Origin: an uncultured Bacteroidales bacterium | Lineage (GTDB): Bacteria > Bacteroidota > Bacteroidia > Bacteroidales > Paludibacteraceae | Reading direction: 5' to 3' | DNA: 63,844 nucleotides | Assembly (NCBI GenBank): GCA_902799705.1 | Contig: CADCBP010000008.1 | Location: forward strand, 1 to 63,844 | Shown: positions 8,874-16,902 of the stretch, piece by piece | How the letters are laid out: each line of letters begins with the position of its first letter | How positions within the stretch are numbered: position 1 is the stretch's first letter | The notes under the pieces: model-generated | Database searches by the model: none | What the model was told of the DNA's origin: nothing | The model's input: only the letters and a program-made list of their open reading frames with translations | Translations under genes and position numbers: made by a program

Positions 8874-9339
8874 TAATCAACGCAACGGCATATGCCGCGA
8901 TGCCTTCTTCGCGACCGACAAATCCCAAATGTTCGGTTGTCGTCGCTTTGAGGCTTATTTGGTTGGTTTGTACGCCCATCACCTCCGCCAGACAGGACTG
9001 CATGGCGTCGATATAGGGATTTAGTTTCGGAGCCTGCGCGCAAATCGTAATGTCGCAGTTCCCAAGTTCATAGCCCGCTTCACGAAGCATAGCCATCACG
9101 CGGCGAAGAAGAATCTTTGAATCAATACCCTCGTATTCGTTGCCTTTGGTGTCCGGGAAGTGATAGCCGATATCCCGCATGGCTGCTGCTCCTAATAGGG
9201 CATCACAGAGCGCATGAATCACTACGTCGGCATCGGAATGACCAAGTAATCCGCGCTCACACGGCACCTCAATTCCCCCTAACCACAATTTGCGGTCAGG
9301 GGAGAATTGATGAACGTCATATCCAAAACCGATGCGCAT
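8869..9339 (-). CDS. ispF: 2-C-methyl-D-erythritol 2,4-cyclodiphosphate synthase
   Basis: Fifth enzyme of the non-mevalonate isoprenoid pathway. It cyclises CDP-methylerythritol phosphate with loss of CMP. The 156-residue product is of family length. The metal ligands are D8 and H10 in MRIGFGYDVH and H42 in HSDADVVIHAL. The substrate loop HFPDTKGNEYEGIDS and the end motif LKATTTEHLGFVGREEGI are intact. It starts 5 bp after the porV stop, as in the conserved porU-porV-ispF block of Porphyromonas. Confidence 0.96.
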   Translation of the reverse strand: MRIGFGYDVHQFSPDRKLWLGGIEVPCERGLLGHSDADVVIHALCDALLGAAAMRDIGYHFPDTKGNEYEGIDSKILLRRVMAMLREAGYELGNCDITICAQAPKLNPYIDAMQSCLAEVMGVQTNQISLKATTTEHLGFVGREEGIAAYAVALIN

Positions 9340-9344
9340 GGATA

Positions 9345-10589
9345 TTATTTTTTCTTTCTGTTATCCACAAGATCTTTGATGCCTGCAAGGTCGAATCCCA
9401 GCGTGAAGCGCATCGTCTGGTCCAGCGGGTTGGTAGATGCCAAACCTACGCAGTAGGAAACGTCCAGCGTTACGATAGAGAGGTGGAAACCGGCACCAAA
9501 GGTGAGGTAATTACGGTTACCTTTGTAGTAGTTCTCATAGCTGTAACCGGCACGGGCAAAGAACTGTTTGTTGTAGCTATACTCGATACCAGCGCCCCAG
9601 CGTACCTCGTTAAATTCTTCTTTTGCACCGCCCGGAGCATCTGCAAAGGACATGAACCAGCCGCGGGCTGAAGAAATATTCGAGTAAGCACCTTCGCTCA
9701 ACTTCCATGTATCAGCATTTGTCGGGTCTTTCGGAGTGCCGTCGTCGTTCCATAATTCAGGATTGGCAGCCGTCTCTTTGGTCGTCCTGCGGGAATAGCG
9801 GCTCGGAACCATCAATTTGTTGGTCTCGACAGTGAAAGTCAGGAAGTTATACTTGTCGCATGGCAACTCATAGCTGATACCTAAGTTCATGCTGGCTGGA
9901 ATGAAGTTACTGCGGTCGTCTGCGTAGGACATCTTACCGCCTAAATTCTTCAAGGTGAAACCTAAACCGAAATGACTCGTACCCATCGGCAACTCAATAG
10001 GCTGACGATAGTACAGCGCAATGTCTGCGGCGGCTGTTACTGCCGGATGAAGGTCTATAGAACTTCCCTGCGCATTCACGCCGTTGTTGAGATCCGAGTA
10101 AAGCACGCGGATTGCAACCGACATCGAAACATACTCATGCAATTTACGGAAATAACTCAAATCCAGCGACCACTCGTTCGGACGTACATTTTGAATGACT
10201 TCTCCGCTGGGATCCGTCAAAGCAACATCACCCATTGAGAAATACGTGAAACTCGCGCCGATACCGCCTCCGAGATCACCGAAATTGTAGAATCCGGCAA
10301 GGTGGGCAAGATCGATGTCACCTACCAGTTTACGCAACCACGGCGTGTAGTTTGCGGTGATACCGCCTTTTGAGTACATGTACGCATACTTGGCGGGATT
10401 CCAGTACTGCGCATTAAAATCAGCCTCCGTTGCCACGCCGACATCACCTTGTCCTGCGGACCGCGCATCCGGCGCGATCGACAGAGACGGCATCGCTGTG
10501 ATCAACGGGTTCATAGTGTCATCTGCAGTCTGGGCACTCATCGTCATGGCGGATACCAAGACTGCGATTGAAAGAATTACTTTTTTCAT
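9345..10589 (-). CDS. porV: Type IX secretion outer-membrane protein PorV
   Basis: PorV (LptO, PG27) is a 14-strand beta-barrel of the FadL type. It shuttles CTD-bearing cargo from the T9SS translocon to the PorU sortase at the surface. The 414-residue product has a signal peptide ending SAMTMSAQ, then the PorV-typical APDARSAGQGDVGVATEAD near residue 40. Long stretches of alternating hydrophobic residues follow, e.g. FGAGFHLSIVTLDVSY. The identification is supported by its place between porU and ispF, the order found in Porphyromonas. The intergenic region to porU (10590-10706) holds only an imperfect TAATTCAT-type repeat. Confidence 0.93.
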   Translation of the reverse strand: MKKVILSIAVLVSAMTMSAQTADDTMNPLITAMPSLSIAPDARSAGQGDVGVATEADFNAQYWNPAKYAYMYSKGGITANYTPWLRKLVGDIDLAHLAGFYNFGDLGGGIGASFTYFSMGDVALTDPSGEVIQNVRPNEWSLDLSYFRKLHEYVSMSVAIRVLYSDLNNGVNAQGSSIDLHPAVTAAADIALYYRQPIELPMGTSHFGLGFTLKNLGGKMSYADDRSNFIPASMNLGISYELPCDKYNFLTFTVETNKLMVPSRYSRRTTKETAANPELWNDDGTPKDPTNADTWKLSEGAYSNISSARGWFMSFADAPGGAKEEFNEVRWGAGIEYSYNKQFFARAGYSYENYYKGNRNYLTFGAGFHLSIVTLDVSYCVGLASTNPLDQTMRFTLGFDLAGIKDLVDNRKKK

Positions 10590-10706
10590 TTGTGTTATTG
10601 TGTTGTTTTGTTTATATTTCTGTTTGTTCCGGATAGTCCGGAGAGGGATTATTATTCAGCGATTTGCTTCATAGGCTCATTCACTAATTCATTATACATT
10701 AATTCA

Positions 10707-13700
10707 TTATTTCGTTACGATGATCTTTCCGGAGGAAACGCTGTATCCGCTGCTTGCGGATTTGATGCGCACGCTATATACGTACACGCCTGGTGTTAAA
10801 CCTAAATTCGCCAGATTGATCAGCAAACGGTCCGGATTCTGTTGGGTATGATTCCATAGCATTTGTCCGCTTGTGTTATATAAGTAGATCTCCGTCTGTA
10901 GTAACTCGTCCGGTTGGTCGTAGTTAACCACGAGGTTGATAACTCCGGCTGACTGTACAGGGTTGGGGTAGGTAGTGATGGAGTAGATAGACGGGTCTAA
11001 ACCGGCTTCTACAATGAAGTTGAGTGTTTGCGTGCTACTGTTGTTCATCAAGTCCCATGCGCGGAACATCAGGCTGTGCGGACCATTCGGCAATGTCTCC
11101 ATCAGGTAACTTACCTGTCCGGCCTGGTAACTGTTGTTGGCTGCTGTGAAATACTCATTGAGCGCGTAGGTCTTCTTTGCATCGTCGTCGATAATCAGCA
11201 TCAAGTCGTGACCGATACCTGCGCCTGCGGTGTTAATGCCGTTCTCATCGTATAGGTCGGCAAAAAACCGCGGGGTCTCATAAGTCTTGTCGCCATCCTT
11301 AAAGGCCGGAGTGTTCAGATAGATATGCATCTCCGGTCCAAGGGTATCTTGTAATAGATATGAACTTGATCCGCCGATAGTGAAGTTTTCGTAATGCCCC
11401 ACTGCCTCAATCGTTTCTGTTTCATCCTCCGTACGCGCATAATAGACGATGCGGCCGTTGTCGTAATTATATCGGATATCTTTGGGGACCATGAAGGTGT
11501 ACTCAAATCGTCCGTCTTTCACTGCGGTGGAACCGGAAAAGAGCATATTCGGATAGTCTTTGTATGTCACCACTTTCGGGTCTCCTCCGGCTTGGTCGTT
11601 ATCGCGCGTCGGAATATCTTGAATCTTGTCATATACCGCGATATCTACTTTGCCATTGAAATCTTCTACTACCGATTGGTCTTCGTCAATGATACTTCCT
11701 TTCACATGCTGTACGCTCAAGGCATTGAGTGTATCAATCTTTGTATCGGTCTTTATCTGATAGTCCGTTGGGTAGTTCAAGCGGATAGCCGGGTCGCCTA
11801 ACAGCACGTAGGGTAAACGGTTCATCTCGCTCTTTTTGGCTCTCTCATTCTTGCCGACGGCAATCGCCTGACCGAGTGTAGCATCGTAGTGGAAAGGTGT
11901 TACGTGCTTGAAGAGTGCGGCGCACACAGCTCGGTTGATCTCATTGTTCTGCGAAGCATAGACGGTACGCGTCGCGGCTAAGATGCCTACTGCTCCACCG
12001 TTGGGATTCAGTACGGCTGACTCGGCTGCGCAACGACGACCTGAATCAAACTGTGCGAAGTTACAGGTGGCGAACAACCAGAAACCGAGATTCGTATTAC
12101 GCATTTCCTCGATATCCTTGAGGTTCAGAATAGACTCGTTGGTGATTGCGTTATAGCCGCCGTGACCGGAATAGTCAAAGAAGAGTACGCCGTTCTTCAG
12201 CAGATTGGCTACGCGGTTCTTGGCCAATGGATAACTCTCGCCGCTGGCATTCACCTCTTGAGGATATGCGTCTAAGAAAATCTTATGAATAACCAGATCC
12301 GGGTTCGCCAGACGAATCAGCTCGGCGCTTATCTCCGAAGTCTCGGTGTGTGTTCCGCCTTCTCCGTCATCTGCCAGATACACCAGCTGGCTCTTCCATT
12401 TGCCAGCCTGCTCATTGTTCATGTACCGGATCAGTTTGTCCACTACTTCGCGGGCCTCGGTGGTATTGTTTACAGGCAGACGGCCGACACCAATCTCCAT
12501 TGTGCCGGTATTGTCATTCTCGCCTTCGTTATCATCGAGGAAACCGAAATAATCATCCGTAGCGTACGCACTTACTTCGTTCACGGAGTTCTTGGCTTCA
12601 TAGGTCAGCAGAAGGGAAGTACCGGAGTTGGGCAACAACTTGCGGTTGTCGAATGTACCGTGTCCCATCAGTAGCAGCCATTGTGGCTTGGCGATGCCGT
12701 TGCCGTCTGCGCGGTCGTATAGCATTTTCATCAGCCAGCGGTAGGCGGTTGCATCCGGCGTGCCTGACGAGAACTCGTTATATACCTGCTGGTCAGTGAC
12801 AACAGCCCAGGTGATGCCTTGTTTCTGCTCGTGAGCTTTCGCCAAGTCGGTTGAGACCGCCTCATATCCTTCAGGGCAGATAATGATATAGTCGATATTC
12901 TTCAGCGCATGGAGGTTCTGGTTCGCAATGTTGCCCACTATTTGAGCACTCACCCATGTATCGCCGTTGGGATTGACGGCTACGTACTCGTGTACACCAT
13001 CCGCTTGGGAACCTACCCATTGAATGGTGTCGCCATTCATCGTTGTTGGCATACGCTGTATATGCGCTAAGTCTGTGATATCCCATATCTGGGTTGCGGA
13101 GGTGGCATTATTCAAATGGAAGCGCACAGGGGTGTAGGAGCGGTAGTTGCTGTTCGTGCGTACCGGCATCCAACTGCCGCGCATCTTCAACTCCGTCGGA
13201 GTAGTCAATTCGATATAGTTCAACCATCCCAGTGCGCCTGCGGTGCTGTTGACGAAGGTCAGTTGGACCTGTTGCTTCTCCGCGGTCGTGGAGGAGACCA
13301 TGCTCAATGTACCCGTGCAGGCCATCGTATAAAAATCCGGATAGGGATTGATAGAGACGGTTCCCGTACTGCTGTTGAAGACGCAACGGAAAGTGGAATT
13401 GATCTTCGAATAGCCGGCCACATCGATATACACGCGGCTCGACTCTTCCGTGATTGCATTTGGCGTAGAGAAAGAGAACGTGCGCTTTTGGTTCGCGTTG
13501 AATTGCTCGCCGTAGAATTCGCGTCCGCCTCCGGAAACACCGCTGCGGTCGATGAGGTTCAACGAGTCTTTCTCATGTACCTGATAAGCCGGATATTGGT
13601 AGATATCTGTGGCCTCGCCTTCTATCGGCGTTCCCGTTGCCGGAGCCAGTAACTCACCTATATTATCGCTCAGAAAATAGTATCCGTAGTCGGAATAGGT

Positions 13701-14057
13701 ATTGCGGGTATGCGTGAAGCGCGTACCGCTGTAAGACCAATTGACAGGACCCTGAACCCAGAAGAGCACGTAGTCATTGCCTACATATACCGGCACTTGT
13801 GGCAGGTCGTCTATCTTGACCTTCGTGAAATCCTGCGCCAGCATCGCTCCGCCGTAACCATATACGCGCAATTGTGTCGGCTCGATACCTGCGCTGCGTA
13901 ACTGACTGAACGTCATGTGGCATATACCGCTCTCGCTTACGCGTATCTTCACCCAATGTCCGTTTGCCAGAACAGACTCGTTGGTGTACGAGTGAATACC
14001 TGCCATTAGCGGAAGGCACATCGCTGCAATTAATACTATTGATAGAATTTTTCTCAT
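10707..14057 (-). CDS. porU: Type IX secretion C25-family sortase PorU
   Basis: PorU is a gingipain-type cysteine peptidase at the cell surface that removes the C-terminal sorting domain of T9SS cargo and links it to A-LPS. The 1116-residue product has a signal peptide (KILSIVLIAAMCLPLMAG), an N-terminal beta-rich region, and a C25 domain with the catalytic His in YSGHGGYN (about 632) and Cys in ATCNFAQFD (about 665). It ends in a T9SS sorting domain of about 85 residues with the signature YPNPV and the ending SGKIIVTK, which PorU is known to keep. The start at 14057 overlaps the preceding stop as ATGA; a start 12 bp upstream is possible. Confidence 0.93.
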   Translation of the reverse strand: MRKILSIVLIAAMCLPLMAGIHSYTNESVLANGHWVKIRVSESGICHMTFSQLRSAGIEPTQLRVYGYGGAMLAQDFTKVKIDDLPQVPVYVGNDYVLFWVQGPVNWSYSGTRFTHTRNTYSDYGYYFLSDNIGELLAPATGTPIEGEATDIYQYPAYQVHEKDSLNLIDRSGVSGGGREFYGEQFNANQKRTFSFSTPNAITEESSRVYIDVAGYSKINSTFRCVFNSSTGTVSINPYPDFYTMACTGTLSMVSSTTAEKQQVQLTFVNSTAGALGWLNYIELTTPTELKMRGSWMPVRTNSNYRSYTPVRFHLNNATSATQIWDITDLAHIQRMPTTMNGDTIQWVGSQADGVHEYVAVNPNGDTWVSAQIVGNIANQNLHALKNIDYIIICPEGYEAVSTDLAKAHEQKQGITWAVVTDQQVYNEFSSGTPDATAYRWLMKMLYDRADGNGIAKPQWLLLMGHGTFDNRKLLPNSGTSLLLTYEAKNSVNEVSAYATDDYFGFLDDNEGENDNTGTMEIGVGRLPVNNTTEAREVVDKLIRYMNNEQAGKWKSQLVYLADDGEGGTHTETSEISAELIRLANPDLVIHKIFLDAYPQEVNASGESYPLAKNRVANLLKNGVLFFDYSGHGGYNAITNESILNLKDIEEMRNTNLGFWLFATCNFAQFDSGRRCAAESAVLNPNGGAVGILAATRTVYASQNNEINRAVCAALFKHVTPFHYDATLGQAIAVGKNERAKKSEMNRLPYVLLGDPAIRLNYPTDYQIKTDTKIDTLNALSVQHVKGSIIDEDQSVVEDFNGKVDIAVYDKIQDIPTRDNDQAGGDPKVVTYKDYPNMLFSGSTAVKDGRFEYTFMVPKDIRYNYDNGRIVYYARTEDETETIEAVGHYENFTIGGSSSYLLQDTLGPEMHIYLNTPAFKDGDKTYETPRFFADLYDENGINTAGAGIGHDLMLIIDDDAKKTYALNEYFTAANNSYQAGQVSYLMETLPNGPHSLMFRAWDLMNNSSTQTLNFIVEAGLDPSIYSITTYPNPVQSAGVINLVVNYDQPDELLQTEIYLYNTSGQMLWNHTQQNPDRLLINLANLGLTPGVYVYSVRIKSASSGYSVSSGKIIVTK

Positions 14058-14584
14058 TTGATTTTGCAATATAGTTTTTCTTCTCCGTCAATCTCTATGC
14101 GGATGATTTCTTCTTTGTGTACCGGCCTCGGAGCTTGGTGGCGCTGGATATAAATCAAGTCTCCTTGACGTATTGTCATTACCTTGCTCGCTCTCGCAAC
14201 GGCCTCTTCGGGAGAAAGAATCAATTCATCATTAAGCAGCTCTGCTGCGCTCATTCCATCATGGTTGATCCATTCTCCGATGGCCAACGAATAGTCGAAA
14301 GCCAGAGCTTCTGTCCAGGGTCTGCCGGCTGTTTGCGCTTCGCGGGCAAGATCCAACGCAATGAAGTCCGCTCCGGGAGCTACCGCATCGTAGTAGCGGT
14401 TCGCAAACTTGGGAGCGATCTCTTTACCCAAACGGCTCACGCGCAATATCACGCACTCTGTCACACCCAGTTCTTCCGTCCATTCTGGCATGAATAGCGG
14501 CTTGCGGCCGTTCAGAAGACAGGAGTCGCCTTTCAGCACCATTTCGCTGTTTCCCTCTCGATATATAAAGCCAATTATTTTCAT
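14054..14584 (-). CDS. FAH-family protein with altered metal site, likely pseudoenzyme
   Basis: A 176-residue protein of the fumarylacetoacetate hydrolase superfamily, shown by the run VSRLGKEIAPKFANRYYDAV and GADFIALDL. Active members have an E-x-E metal pair in a context like ETELVVRI. Here the aligned segment reads TECVILRV, so both acidic ligands appear to be lost, while the later aspartate (DFIALD) remains. It is also shorter than the usual 200 or more residues. Catalysis is therefore doubtful; the fold may have another role. A FAH-family gene precedes porU in Porphyromonas too. The start at 14584 was chosen for the family N-terminus MKIIGFIY. First gene of the porU operon, behind its own promoter. 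Confidence 0.78.
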   Translation of the reverse strand: MKIIGFIYREGNSEMVLKGDSCLLNGRKPLFMPEWTEELGVTECVILRVSRLGKEIAPKFANRYYDAVAPGADFIALDLAREAQTAGRPWTEALAFDYSLAIGEWINHDGMSAAELLNDELILSPEEAVARASKVMTIRQGDLIYIQRHQAPRPVHKEEIIRIEIDGEEKLYCKIK

Positions 14585-14600
14585 GCGCAAAAATCGGGCG

Positions 14601-14632
14601 CAAATTTACGCTTTTTTTTGCATATATGCAAA
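14601..14632 (-). promoter_or_regulatory. Promoter of the FAH-porU-porV-ispF operon
   Basis: Read on the minus strand: TTTG (14632-14629), a 20-bp spacer, then TAAATTTG (14608-14601), 17 bp before the ATG at 14584. The leader is very short. Confidence 0.72.
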
Positions 14633-14682
14633 TAAAAATGCAAATCGTACACTTTTTCTTAAAAATCATTCATATCCAGTGA

Positions 14683-14701
14683 GTGTATGAACTGCATACA
14701 C
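14683..14701 (-). terminator. Hairpin after der, possible terminator
   Basis: GTGTATG and CATACAC form a perfect 7-bp stem with a 5-nt loop four bases beyond the der stop. A short T-run follows only some 20 nt later, so this is a weak candidate. Confidence 0.35.
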
Positions 14702-14704
14702 GAA

Positions 14705-16021
14705 CTACTTGGCCCTTATGAATAACTGTACCGGTGTACCTTCGAAATCCCACCATTCGCGCAACTTGTTCTCTAAGAATCGTCTGTACGGTTCTTTGAC
14801 GTATTGCGGAAGGTTCGCGAAGAAAACAAACGTAGGTATTTGCGTGTTCGGCAACTGCGTGCAGTACTTGATCTTGATATATTTGCCCTTCCATGCGGGT
14901 GGGGGATAGTTCTCAATCAAAGGCAGGAACTTGTCGTTCAGTTGCGCTGTAGGAATCTTCTTGTTCTTGTTCTCATAGACATGCAGCGCCGTCTCCACTA
15001 CTTTGAAGATACGCTGTTTCGTTACGGCACTCGTGAAGATAATCGGGAAGTCTGTAAACGGAGCCAAACGCTCGCGAATGGCACTTTCAAACGCTTTGAT
15101 ATCCTGATTCGTCTTGCTTTCAACCAAATCCCACTTGTTCACGCAAACCACCAAACCCTTCTTGTTTTTCTGGATCAGTGAGTAGATATTGAGGTCCTGT
15201 GCCTCGATGCCTCGCGTAGCGTCAATCATCAATATGCAGACGTCGCTGTTCTCGATAGCACGGATGGAGCGTACTACTGAGTAGTACTCCAAGTCCTCCG
15301 TCACTTTCGCTTTCTTGCGGATACCGGCGGTATCGACCAAGTAGAAATCTTTGCCGAACTTGTTGTACCGTGTGTAGATACTGTCGCGGGTCGTACCGGC
15401 GATGTCGGTCACGATGGTGCGATCCTCACCGATAAACGCATTCAATATGCTCGACTTGCCGGCGTTCGGACGGCCTACAATCGCAAAACGCGGTAACTCT
15501 TCCAGATCCTCGTCGCTGTTGTCTTCCTTGCGGAAACGGCTTACTACTTCGTCCAACAGGTCGCCGCTTCCTAAACCGTTTTCTGCCGAGACGATAAACG
15601 GTTCGCCCAAACCGAGTTTGTAAAACTCCGCTGCGCCATACTGGTTCTCGAATGTATCGACCTTATTGACTGCAAGAATGGTAGGCTTCTTGGCTTGCCG
15701 CAACAGGTGTGCTACTTCGGTGTCGAACTGTGTCACACCTTCGTTGACATCCACTACTAACAGCACGACATCAGCTTCGCGGATAGCAAGGTTCACTTGA
15801 CGGTTTATCTCGCTCTCGAAGGTGTCGTCGCTGTTGACAACCCATCCTCCGGTGTCGATCACCGAGAACTCGCGCCCGCACCATTCGGCTTTGCCGTACT
15901 GACGGTCACGCGTTGTGCCTGCTGTATTATTCACTATCGCCCTGCGGGTTCCCGTCAGGCGGTTAAACAAGGTCGATTTCCCGACATTGGGACGACCCAC
16001 TATAGCCACTATATTCGCCAT
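14705..16021 (-). CDS. der: Ribosome-assembly GTPase Der (EngA)
   Basis: Double GTPase required for maturation of the 50S subunit. The 438-residue product carries two G domains: GRPNVGKST at 9-17, with DTGGWV and NKVD, and GRPNAGKSS near 183, with DTAGIR and NKWDLV. A C-terminal KH-like domain follows, with the family line [18 protein letters not shown]. The start [16 protein letters not shown] is unambiguous. It is the last gene of lptD-slyD-der. An unusual inverted-repeat element lies between slyD and this gene. Confidence 0.96.
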   Translation of the reverse strand: MANIVAIVGRPNVGKSTLFNRLTGTRRAIVNNTAGTTRDRQYGKAEWCGREFSVIDTGGWVVNSDDTFESEINRQVNLAIREADVVLLVVDVNEGVTQFDTEVAHLLRQAKKPTILAVNKVDTFENQYGAAEFYKLGLGEPFIVSAENGLGSGDLLDEVVSRFRKEDNSDEDLEELPRFAIVGRPNAGKSSILNAFIGEDRTIVTDIAGTTRDSIYTRYNKFGKDFYLVDTAGIRKKAKVTEDLEYYSVVRSIRAIENSDVCILMIDATRGIEAQDLNIYSLIQKNKKGLVVCVNKWDLVESKTNQDIKAFESAIRERLAPFTDFPIIFTSAVTKQRIFKVVETALHVYENKNKKIPTAQLNDKFLPLIENYPPPAWKGKYIKIKYCTQLPNTQIPTFVFFANLPQYVKEPYRRFLENKLREWWDFEGTPVQLFIRAK

Positions 16022-16073
16022 AGTCGTAAATTTTAAATTTTTAATTCTTTGTTATCATTTATTCAGCGAGGAT

Positions 16074-16150
16074 GTACTCTCTCGGGGGCATGTTTTGACG
16101 AAGGGGTACGTCAAAACACGTAGGCATGGGGCCGGTACCCCGAAGAGTAC
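16074..16150 (-). ncRNA. Structured leader element between slyD and der
   Basis: An outer stem pairs GTACTCT plus TCGGGG (16074-16087) with CCCCGA plus AGAGTAC (16138-16150), with one bulged base. An inner hairpin pairs GTTTTGACG (16092-16100) with CGTCAAAAC (16109-16117). The inner loop carries GGGGTAC (16103-16109), the exact complement of GTACCCC (16135-16141) in the outer arm, so two exclusive folds or a pseudoknot are possible. It begins eight bases after the slyD stop. It could be a cis-regulatory RNA for der, or a dispersed inverted repeat. No known riboswitch class was recognised. Confidence 0.5.
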
Positions 16151-16158
16151 AATCCGAG

Positions 16159-16734
16159 CTACTTGCACTTTCCGCAACCTTCTTTGCCGCAGTCCTCGCA
16201 GGAGTCTTGGCCGCAGTGACCGTGGCAACCGCCGCATCCGTGCGGATTCCTGATGGCCTTCAACTCGCCTTCCGTCACATCGCGGATATCCAGTATCTTT
16301 CCCGTGAAATGCAGGTCTTCTCCGGCGTAAGGATGGTTCAGGTCGATGGTTACGGTCTTGTCTGTGACCTCACATACTTGAGCCTTTACAATCTGTCCAT
16401 CAACGGTGTTCATAGGCACGATAGCACCTACATATACGCGCTCCTCGTCGAACTCGCCGTCGCCGTTGAAAAACATCGTTTTAGGCAACTCCTGCAGCCC
16501 TTCCTGGAAATACTCACCGTAGGCGTCTGCGGCTGCCAGCACGAAGTCGAATGTATCGCCGGCCTCTTTGCCTGCCATCTGTGCTTCAAAGGCAGGAAGC
16601 ATCATCCCTTCGCCCTGACACCATACTAACGGAGCTTCTTCGGTTGCTTGCTCCATCAATTCTTCTTTGCCACCTTCGCCGTTGATATACAACGCATACG
16701 TGGCTTTCACTACTTTCAAATTTTCAATTTTCAT
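16159..16734 (-). CDS. slyD: SlyD-type FKBP peptidyl-prolyl isomerase
   Basis: A 191-residue FKBP-fold prolyl isomerase and chaperone with an insert-in-flap domain. The split FKBP core (AYGEYFQEGLQELP; DLNHPYAGEDLHFTGKI) matches SlyD. The C-terminal tail has nine Cys and two His in its last 28 residues (GCGGCHGHCGQDSCEDCG), the nickel-binding tail of this family. The start ATG at 16734 lies in a run of TGAAAAT units, so the first residues (MKIENLK) are encoded by repeat-like sequence. An 18-copy octamer repeat lies just upstream. It sits between lptD and der, with no separate promoter seen. Confidence 0.92.
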   Translation of the reverse strand: MKIENLKVVKATYALYINGEGGKEELMEQATEEAPLVWCQGEGMMLPAFEAQMAGKEAGDTFDFVLAAADAYGEYFQEGLQELPKTMFFNGDGEFDEERVYVGAIVPMNTVDGQIVKAQVCEVTDKTVTIDLNHPYAGEDLHFTGKILDIRDVTEGELKAIRNPHGCGGCHGHCGQDSCEDCGKEGCGKCK

Positions 16735-16758
16735 ATCTTTTGTTTTTTTATCATTTAT

Positions 16759-16902
16759 CTTTCACTCTTTCATTCTTTCACTCTTTCATTCTTTCACTCT
16801 TTCATTCTTTCACTCTTTCATTCTTTCACTCTTTCATTCTTTCACTCTTTCATTCTTTCATTCTTTCATTCTTTCACTCTTTCACTCTTTCACTCTTTCA
16901 CT
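16759..16902 (-). repeat. 18-copy octamer tandem repeat CTTTCA[C/T]T
   Basis: Exactly 18 units of 8 bp, mostly alternating CTTTCACT and CTTTCATT so that a 16-bp period is also visible. It starts directly after the lptD stop (16905-16903) and ends 24 bp before the slyD start. In the transcript it is a purine-rich AGTGAAAG/AATGAAAG tract. A repeat of this length is likely to change copy number by slippage and could alter slyD translation. There are no spacers, so it is not CRISPR. Confidence 0.95.

Noticed and set aside
16759-16902. Possible CRISPR array
   Set aside because: The repeat is an uninterrupted octamer tandem without spacers and no cas genes are nearby.
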